A stretch of 11,527 nt of DNA. Origin: Natrialbaceae archaeon (GTDB lineage: Archaea > Halobacteriota > Halobacteria > Halobacteriales > Natrialbaceae). The stretch lies in the NCBI GenBank assembly GCA_003552325.1, contig PUKM01000027.1, positions 1 to 11,527 on the forward strand. The letters run 5' to 3'. The translations under genes and the position numbers were made by a program. Of this stretch, positions 6,382-11,527 are shown one piece after another (within the stretch, counting starts at the first letter, position 1; each line of letters begins with the position of its first letter). Below the pieces are notes generated by a model, which was not told the origin of the DNA, did no database searches, and saw nothing but the letters and a program-made list of their open reading frames with translations.

Positions 6382-6987
6382 TCAGGCTCCGAACCGCCGT
6401 GACCGATTGCAGAACTCACGGATTGCCCGCAAGAAATCCCGTTTTCTGAAATCCCGCCAGTTGATGTCCGTAAAGTAGAGCTCGGAGTAGACCGATTGCC
6501 AGATCATAAAATCCGAGAGACGCTCGGCTCCAGTTTTGATGACCAGGTCCGGTTCGTCCGGAAAGATCAGGTGGTCTTCGACGGTTTCGTCGTCGATGTC
6601 CTCCGGCTCGAGCGTCCCGGCTTCGACCTGTCCAGCGAGTGTTTTCACGGCGTTGGTAAACTCGCGTTTGCCACCCAGTCCGATCCCGATCTGGATCGGT
6701 TCGACGGCCTGGTGGTCGTCTGCCGGGCCACGGACGGCGACCGGCTCCGGCGTCTCGAGTGACTCGAGTTCCCGTTTGAGCGTCGGGATGGCAGCACTGT
6801 CCAGCACGCTCACGTAGACGGTCACCCGATCGGCGTACTCGAACGCCCAGTCGAAGAAGGCACCGAGCGTGTCGTACGCGCCACGCTCGAGGAGGTCTCG
6901 TTCGGTAATCACCAGCGCGATGTGTGCTGGTGGCTCCCCGCTGTGTCGACGGATCCGAGCGGCAAGGTAGCGTTCGTACAGGCCCAC
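6382..6987 (-). CDS. Short cis-prenyltransferase-like protein, probable non-catalytic (NgBR-like) subunit
   Basis: A 201-residue relative of the UppS family. The segment matching HVAVIQDGNRR reads HIALVITERDLL (22-33): the catalytic Asp and the following GNRR are absent, and about 12 residues are missing before the next strand (VTVYVSVL, 55-62). The C-terminal half is well conserved: GIGLGGKREF (101-110), then VIKTGAERLSDFMIW (149-163) with WQSVYSELYF (163-172), and the protein ends NRSRRFGA, which contains the R-x-G motif (R198-F199-G200). This pattern (no catalytic Asp, R-x-G kept) is that of eukaryotic NgBR/Nus1. The long open frame to 7275 is misleading: residues upstream of the GTG at 6987 look non-homologous and overlap the divergent promoter region, and TATAC lies 25-29 bases before this GTG. 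Alternatives are an independent UppS of unknown activity or a regulatory subunit. Confidence 0.85.
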   Translation of the reverse strand: MGLYERYLAARIRRHSGEPPAHIALVITERDLLERGAYDTLGAFFDWAFEYADRVTVYVSVLDSAAIPTLKRELESLETPEPVAVRGPADDHQAVEPIQIGIGLGGKREFTNAVKTLAGQVEAGTLEPEDIDDETVEDHLIFPDEPDLVIKTGAERLSDFMIWQSVYSELYFTDINWRDFRKRDFLRAIREFCNRSRRFGA

Positions 6988-7010
6988 GCCGATGGGTTTT
7001 CCGGCGCAGC

Positions 7011-7016
7011 GTATAC
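7011..7016 (-). promoter_or_regulatory. TATA element of the short cis-prenyltransferase-like gene
   Basis: GTATAC at 24-29 bases before the GTG at 6987 on the minus strand. It fits a leaderless transcript that starts with GTG and supports the shortened start. Confidence 0.5.
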
Positions 7017-7111
7017 CGATTACGGTTGCCCAAGGGGGAGCGCACTCGCTCGTGACTGCCAACGGTTCCGGCAGCAGCATCTCAAGGAACCACTTGCAGG
7101 CGTCAAGAAGC

Positions 7112-7120
7112 TTCAAGTAC
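7112..7120 (+). promoter_or_regulatory. TATA element of the DUF92 gene
   Basis: TTCAAGTAC, resembling the haloarchaeal TTTAAGTA type, lies about 25-33 bases before the GTG at 7145. It overlaps the 8-base palindrome GAAGCTTC (7107-7114), which covers the expected BRE position. It supports the GTG at 7145 rather than the in-frame upstream start at 6992. Confidence 0.5.
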
Positions 7121-7144
7121 CCCCCACAGAAAGGATCGGTTATC

Positions 7145-8455
7145 GTGACATCACCGGTCCGACGAGCGGGGGCATTTGCCGGGCTCTGTACGCTGACGCT
7201 GGCAGTGCCGTTTCTGGGTCCGACGCTGACGGCCCCCATCGCTGCCTTCGTGGCGCTCGTGGCGTTGCTGACCACTGATGGACCCGTGTTCGAGCTCTTT
7301 GCTTTTCCGGATGACTACGCAGGTGGCCGGCTCTATGGCTTGTTCACCTTCGTCCTCGCCGTGACCACCCTCGGCGCACTCGCCGTCCTTGGCTCACTCC
7401 CACTCCCCATTTTCGTCGGGGCCGTCCTGCTGGTCGGCTATGGAGCGTTCGCCGAAACGATCGCTCGAGCACAGACCGATGTCGACATCCTCCAGACAGT
7501 GGTATTCTGTACCGTTGGCACTGTCGCAGCCCTCGTTGGACAGGCCGCGACCCGATTCGTCATCGAGGAGCCGATCGATCCAGCCCTCCCGTTGCTGGTC
7601 TTTCTCGCCGTCAGTGGCACGCTCCTCGCTGCCCTGCTGAGAGACGTTCTCATCGCGTACGACGATCCCATCGTCCTCCTGAGTGTCGGCCTGTCGATGT
7701 GGCTGCTGTACGAACTCGAGCCGACGATCGGTCTCGTCGGGATGGCTGTCGCGTTGGGGATCACGATCGCTATCGGGTTCGTCTCTCACGCACTCGGCGC
7801 GGCTTCTATCGCAGGGATGCTCACCGGTATTTTGCTCGCTCTGTTGACGATCGTCCTCGGGGGCTACGACTGGTTCGCCCTCCTTATTACGTTCTTTGGG
7901 GTCGGCAGTCTCTCGACGAAGTTCCGGTACGACGAGAAAGCCACCCGTGGAGTCGCGGAAGCAAACGACGGGGCCCGCGGTAGTTCGAACGTCATTGGCA
8001 ACACCGCCGCGGCCATGATCGCGGTCATCGGCTACGCGGCGAGTGCCGTCGACCTGCTCACCGTCGACCCATGGCTCTTCACGTTCGCGTTTGCCGGCGC
8101 ACTATCGACAGCCCTGAGCGACACCCTCTCGAGTGAGATCGGCTCCGTCTACGACGAACCACGGCTCATCACGACATTCGAGCGCGTCGAACCCGGCACC
8201 GACGGCGGGGTGACCTGGCAGGGCGAACTCGCAGGTATCGCTGGCGCAACAGCAATGGCAGCGGTTGGGTTCCTGGTCTTCCCAGCAATCGGCCTCGTCG
8301 GTGCCGCCATCATCTTCGCCTCCGGATTCGTTGGAATGACCGTCGACAGCCTTCTCGGGGCCAGCCTCGAGGGGCAGTACCTCGACAACCAGGGCGTCAA
8401 CTTCCTCGCAACCGTCGCCGGGGCGCTCACTGGGGCCGGGCTGTTTCTATTGTAA
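7145..8455 (+). CDS. DUF92 (TIGR00297-type) integral membrane protein, possible isoprenyl-phosphate kinase
   Basis: A 436-residue polytopic membrane protein. The N-terminal half (1-about 235) is mostly hydrophobic helices, perhaps seven, and forms an extension before the DUF92 domain. The domain itself has GVGSLSTKFRYDEKATRGVAE (252-272), then ARGSSNVIGNTAAAM (277-291), LSTALSDTLSSEIGSVY (320-336), GTDGGVTWQGELAG (351-364) and MTVDSLLGASLEGQYLDN (398-415). The SxxSDTxxSEIG and DSLLGA blocks are the family's polar, likely catalytic residues. The family includes plant and cyanobacterial VTE6, a phytyl-phosphate kinase. A kinase on polyprenyl or geranylgeranyl phosphate is therefore a reasonable inference here, strengthened by two adjacent cis-prenyltransferase genes. 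Start: GTG at 7145 (VTSPVRRAGAFAG) gives a normal N-terminus; the in-frame extension from 6992 has no family-like sequence. The stop directly abuts the cgi121 stop. Confidence 0.85.
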   Translation: MTSPVRRAGAFAGLCTLTLAVPFLGPTLTAPIAAFVALVALLTTDGPVFELFAFPDDYAGGRLYGLFTFVLAVTTLGALAVLGSLPLPIFVGAVLLVGYGAFAETIARAQTDVDILQTVVFCTVGTVAALVGQAATRFVIEEPIDPALPLLVFLAVSGTLLAALLRDVLIAYDDPIVLLSVGLSMWLLYELEPTIGLVGMAVALGITIAIGFVSHALGAASIAGMLTGILLALLTIVLGGYDWFALLITFFGVGSLSTKFRYDEKATRGVAEANDGARGSSNVIGNTAAAMIAVIGYAASAVDLLTVDPWLFTFAFAGALSTALSDTLSSEIGSVYDEPRLITTFERVEPGTDGGVTWQGELAGIAGATAMAAVGFLVFPAIGLVGAAIIFASGFVGMTVDSLLGASLEGQYLDNQGVNFLATVAGALTGAGLFLL

Positions 8456-8956
8456 TCACTTTTCGACCTCGAGTAAGGCCACTCGCTCACAGACTAGGTC
8501 CTCGAGCGTGGCGTCAGTGGCGGCCCGCTCAGCGGCCGTGATCGAAAAGTAGGACTCGATGAGCGCTTCGTCGCGGCCCCAGGGAAGCGGTGTGTCGACG
8601 GCCTCGAACGAGAGGGTGTCCTCGAGGGCACGCACACTTCCCGTTTCGTCGGGCCCGTCGACCAGAAAGACAGCGCGGGTGTCACCTTCGGTCACGCCTA
8701 ACTCGAGGGCCTGGTCGATTTGCCGGCGGCCGGCGGCATAACAGAGCACTTCGACTGCCCGGTCGCGTGCGACGTTCGTCCCCCGGTCCAGTGCTCGATC
8801 GGCGAGAGTGAGTGCCCGCTCGAGGTGTTTCGGACCAGCGACGTACCGGGCGTCGAAAACCTGAATGGTGGCGTCGTGACGCTCCCCCAGCTCGTTCACG
8901 GTGTCGACGAACGGGTCGAGTGCGTCGACGGTCAGATGGCCGGGGACCAGTTGCAT
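8456..8956 (-). CDS. cgi121: KEOPS complex subunit Cgi121
   Basis: A 166-residue protein with the Cgi121/TPRKB pattern: IQVFDARYVAGPKHLERAL (32-50), then NVARDRAVEVLCYAAGRRQI (61-80) and a long C-terminal helical part with PLPWGRDEALIESYFSI. KEOPS installs the threonylcarbamoyl group of t6A on ANN-decoding tRNAs, with Cgi121 binding the tRNA end and contacting Bud32. The ATG at 8956 overlaps the hel308 stop by one base (TGATG), so translation is probably coupled to hel308. No other KEOPS subunit is in the window. The 3' end abuts the stop of the DUF92 gene with no spacer. Confidence 0.9.
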   Translation of the reverse strand: MQLVPGHLTVDALDPFVDTVNELGERHDATIQVFDARYVAGPKHLERALTLADRALDRGTNVARDRAVEVLCYAAGRRQIDQALELGVTEGDTRAVFLVDGPDETGSVRALEDTLSFEAVDTPLPWGRDEALIESYFSITAAERAATDATLEDLVCERVALLEVEK

Positions 8957-11319
8957 CAGAAATCACCCAACGAGGCCTGGTTTTCCTCGGTTTCGTCTTC
9001 GTCATCCTCCGTCCCCTTACTCTCGTCAGTCCCTCCCGTCGCCCCCTCGTCGTCTGGTCCGGAGACCCCGTCCGGCACGGTCGGCTCGATGCCATCCATC
9101 GACGGATCCTCCCGGCCGGCGTTCTCGAGGATCGTCTCGGCTGTTTTTTCGCCTTTGAGCGCGCCGAGGACGACCCCTTTGTCCGCCTTGCGCAGGTCGG
9201 CAGGCGTCTCGATTCCAGCGGCGGCGAGGGCTCGTGCACGCTTCCGGCCGACGCCACGGATGCCTACTAACTCGAGGAGGTCCTCACGCACGCCGTGTTC
9301 GACACGGGCGCGGGCTTCCCGAACGGCGACGGCCCACTCGCTGTCGAGTTCGTGTGCCAACGATTCAGCCGCGCCGAGCAGCCACTCAGCGGTGTCGACT
9401 TTTCCGCGGAGGTCACCCGGCCCGATCTGATAGCGTTCCGTGAGCCGATCTTCGTCGTCCTCGTCGGCCCAGTCCTCGAGCAGTTTCCCGGTTTTCAGGG
9501 CCGCCAGCCAATCTTCGAACCGGGCGGACTCGTGTTCGCTCGGGGTATCACCGAGCAGTTCCGTTTCGCGCTCGTAGTACAGTTCGCCGTACCGTTTGTC
9601 CTCACCTGAGCGCAGATAGAGTTCGTACATATCCGGCGTTCGGGCGATGAGTTGGTACAGTCCCAGTGGGGTTGGTCGTGTGTCGGCGGACTCGAGCCCG
9701 TGAACGATTGCTGCGGCGCTCATCGGATCGAGATAGAGGCGGGAGACGGTGTGGCCCAGACTGGTGGCCGAGAGCCGTACCTCACCGGTTGGACCGGCCA
9801 GATCGGCCGCCGAGACGAACGCCCCGTCCGCGCCGCTCCCGTCGTCGACGCCGTCTCCTTCGCGCTCCAGAAAGCCGTTACGCTCGAGGTAGGCCACCAC
9901 GTCGTCGGTCACGCGCTCGAGACGACCCGCCTCGGTCGACTGGGTGGCGTAGAGGGTGTCAGTCATGAACTCGAGTAACCCCTCACGCGTCGTGGCGAAG
10001 CCGGAGGCGACAGTGGCGAGGACGTGCGTGCGGAGGGCTGGCTCGGCGGCGAGTTTCGAGCGAACGTCTTCTGGTTCGGCCCAGACGTAGCGTTCGAACA
10101 GGTCGTCCATGTCGTCGTGGTTTTTCGCCAGTAAGACCGCCTCGCCGTAAGGGTCGAGCCCCGGTCGGCCAGCACGCCCCATCATCTGGTGGACCTCGAG
10201 GACGTTCAGTGGAGCCATCCCGCCGGCAGTCGCGTCGAAGCGCCGCCAGTCTCGAACGACGACCCGTCTCGCGGGTGTGTTGACCCCAGCCGCCAACGTC
10301 GGCGTCGCCGAGATCACTTTCAGTAACCGATCCCGGAACGCATCCTCGACGAGGCTTCGGTGTTCGCTCGCGAGCCCCGCGTGGTGGAACGCAGAGCCGC
10401 GTTCGACGCAGGTCGCCAACTCATCGCTGGTCTCGGTGTCGCTGACGTCACGAATCGCGTCGGCGAGGTCCTGCAACTCGCGTGTTTCCTCGGCCGTCAC
10501 GGCCTCGCCACTGGTCCGTGCTAATCGTCTCGCCGCTGCCTCGGCGTTTCGCCTGGAGTTGACGAACACCAGCGAGGAGCCGCCTTCCTCGAGGATGTCC
10601 CGAACCAGCGCTGCTTCCTGTTTTTCGCTGCCGTCCGTGGGGACCTCCCGCGTCGTGCCGTCGTCGAAGTGGAGGGCGTTGCCGTAGTGGACGCCCGTCC
10701 GAAGCTCGATGGGCCGCCAGTCGCTGTCGACCAGCGCCGCGTCGAGCCAGTCGGCGATCTCTCCGGCGTTGCCGACCGTCGCCGAGAGCGCAACGACCTG
10801 CAAGGCGGGGTTCAACTGGCGAAGCTTGGCCAGGGTCACCTCGAGCGTCGGCCCGCGGCCGGGGTCGTGAACCAGATGGACCTCGTCACTGACGACACAG
10901 GTGAGCTCCGAGAGCCACTCCGCCCCGTTTCGCACGAGTGAGTCCACTTTTTCACTCGTCGCGACGATCAGATCCTTGGTTGCGAGCCACTCACTGGTCG
11001 ATTCGTAGTTGCCGGTGGCGACACCCGTGGTCACGCCGAACGCTTCGTAGGCGTCGAACTCGGCCTTTTTCTCGCTCGCCAGTGCGCGTAACGGGACGAT
11101 GTAGAGCGCTTTGCCCCCGCGGTTGATCGCCGACAGCATCGACAGCGCCGCGATCATCGTCTTCCCGCTGGCCGTCGGGACCGCAGCCACGAGGCTTTCA
11201 CCCTCGAGTATCCCTGCCTCGACGGCTTCTGCCTGCGGGGGGTACAACGACTCGATCCCTTCCGTTCGGAAGTGCTCGAGTGCGCCGGGTGGCAGTCCCG
11301 ACAGGTCCTCACTATCCAT
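8956..11319 (-). CDS. hel308: ATP-dependent DNA helicase Hel308 (Hjm)
   Basis: A superfamily 2, Ski2-like 3'-5' DNA helicase that acts on stalled forks and recombination intermediates. Motifs in order: Walker A VPTASGKTM (47-55), motif Ia PLRALASEKK (76-85), motif II DEVH (145-148), motif III LSATVGN (178-184), motif IV region SLVFVNSRRNAE (249-260), motif V TPTLAAGVNTPARRV (339-353), motif VI HQMMGRAGRPG (377-387). A winged-helix region and ratchet domain follow (about 400-670), then a helix-hairpin-helix, LVGIRGVGRKRARALAAAGI (684-703). The end is an acidic linker (740-780) and QASLGDF (781-787), a PIP-box-like peptide at the extreme C-terminus. The ATG at 11319 (787 residues) is chosen over 11406 because TTTAAAT lies 25-31 bases upstream of it and the extra 29 residues look non-homologous. 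The gene is the first of a two-gene unit with cgi121. Confidence 0.95.
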   Translation of the reverse strand: MDSEDLSGLPPGALEHFRTEGIESLYPPQAEAVEAGILEGESLVAAVPTASGKTMIAALSMLSAINRGGKALYIVPLRALASEKKAEFDAYEAFGVTTGVATGNYESTSEWLATKDLIVATSEKVDSLVRNGAEWLSELTCVVSDEVHLVHDPGRGPTLEVTLAKLRQLNPALQVVALSATVGNAGEIADWLDAALVDSDWRPIELRTGVHYGNALHFDDGTTREVPTDGSEKQEAALVRDILEEGGSSLVFVNSRRNAEAAARRLARTSGEAVTAEETRELQDLADAIRDVSDTETSDELATCVERGSAFHHAGLASEHRSLVEDAFRDRLLKVISATPTLAAGVNTPARRVVVRDWRRFDATAGGMAPLNVLEVHQMMGRAGRPGLDPYGEAVLLAKNHDDMDDLFERYVWAEPEDVRSKLAAEPALRTHVLATVASGFATTREGLLEFMTDTLYATQSTEAGRLERVTDDVVAYLERNGFLEREGDGVDDGSGADGAFVSAADLAGPTGEVRLSATSLGHTVSRLYLDPMSAAAIVHGLESADTRPTPLGLYQLIARTPDMYELYLRSGEDKRYGELYYERETELLGDTPSEHESARFEDWLAALKTGKLLEDWADEDDEDRLTERYQIGPGDLRGKVDTAEWLLGAAESLAHELDSEWAVAVREARARVEHGVREDLLELVGIRGVGRKRARALAAAGIETPADLRKADKGVVLGALKGEKTAETILENAGREDPSMDGIEPTVPDGVSGPDDEGATGGTDESKGTEDDEDETEENQASLGDF

Positions 11320-11343
11320 TGGGAGTCGTTCGTCCGCGCTCGG

Positions 11344-11350
11344 ATTTAAA
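11344..11350 (-). promoter_or_regulatory. TATA element of hel308
   Basis: TTTAAAT on the minus strand, 25-31 bases before the ATG at 11319. It is the strongest TATA element in the window and lies in the divergent region shared with the ferredoxin gene. Confidence 0.65.
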
Positions 11351-11439
11351 CTGTCGTCTTCGGAGGTCCGTTGGGTCCCGAGCGTGCACGGATTGCGCCA
11401 CACCAAACGCTCTTGCTCGTTCCCTTCGAACGACCGCGT

Positions 11440-11527
11440 ATGAAGGTCGAATTCGACGAGGATACCTGTATCGGGATGTACCAGTGTGTCGCCGAGTGGG
11501 GTGAGGGGTTCGAGAAGGACAAGACCA
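11440..11527 (+). CDS. Small ferredoxin, N-terminal part (3' partial)
   Basis: Only the first 29 residues are present (MKVEFDEDTCIGMYQCVAEW, then GEGFEKDKT). CIGMYQC (C10-x5-C16) matches the first half of the cluster-binding motif of small single-cluster ferredoxins (C-I-G-x-x-x-C), with Met13 where a second cysteine or Asp often sits. That suggests a [3Fe-4S] cluster or one with an unusual ligand; the remaining cysteines lie beyond the window. The gene is divergent from hel308 with 120 bases between start codons. I see no convincing TATA element at the usual distance before its ATG, so the start is chosen by family resemblance only. Confidence 0.75.
   Translation, partial: MKVEFDEDTCIGMYQCVAEWGEGFEKDKT

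Noticed and set aside
7064..7091. GGTTCC-16-GGAACC inverted repeat in the divergent promoter region
   Set aside because: Six-base arms with a loose spacer are expected by chance in 150 bases, and they do not overlap either TATA element.
6988..7275. 96-residue N-terminal extension of the short cis-prenyltransferase-like protein
   Set aside because: It overlaps the divergent promoter region and the start of DUF92, has no family resemblance, and a TATA element sits right before the GTG at 6987.
11320..11406. 29-residue N-terminal extension of Hel308
   Set aside because: It contains the TTTAAAT promoter element and does not resemble Hel308; the ATG at 11319 begins the normal helicase N-terminus.

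Overview
This window comes from a halophilic archaeon (class Halobacteria). The proteins are strongly acidic, coding DNA is GC-rich with many CTCGAG words, and several genes have an AT-rich TATA-like element about 25-30 bases before the start codon, the spacing expected of leaderless haloarchaeal transcripts. The gene content fits too: Ahb-type heme synthesis genes, a Hel308 helicase, a Cgi121 KEOPS subunit and a DUF1616 membrane protein. I see no insertion sequence, CRISPR array, tRNA or rRNA, and no stretch over 300 bases lacks a gene.

Layout. (1) 1-906, plus: the C-terminal part of a DUF1616-type membrane protein ending in a long Asp-rich tail encoded by a minisatellite-like repeat. (2) 1115-1396, minus: a pterin-4a-carbinolamine dehydratase with its own promoter. 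(3) 1594-5134, minus: a tetrapyrrole cluster in transcription order: a small haloarchaeal protein (probably DUF5778), a fused AhbA-AhbB siroheme decarboxylase, a precorrin-2 dehydrogenase, and glutamyl-tRNA reductase. Together these cover the first step of tetrapyrrole synthesis, formation of sirohydrochlorin/siroheme, and the first step of the alternative (siroheme-dependent) heme route. (4) 5337-8455: a polyprenyl lipid cluster. A canonical cis-prenyltransferase on plus faces a shorter relative on minus that lacks the catalytic Asp motif but keeps the C-terminal R-x-G motif. A DUF92 membrane protein, from the family that contains the phytyl-phosphate kinase VTE6, is divergent from the short relative. 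(5) 8456-11319, minus: Hel308 helicase, with Cgi121 coupled by a one-base stop/start overlap. (6) 11440 to the end, plus: the start of a small ferredoxin.

The most interesting point is region 4. The two cis-prenyltransferase-like genes have complementary losses of catalytic motifs, in the same pattern as the eukaryotic DHDDS/NgBR pair. This suggests a two-subunit enzyme making the dolichol-type lipid carrier, with a possible polyprenyl-phosphate kinase next to it. Starts of several genes were moved from the longest possible reading frame to the start that fits the promoter and family alignment. All family assignments are by recognition from the translated sequence; no search was run.
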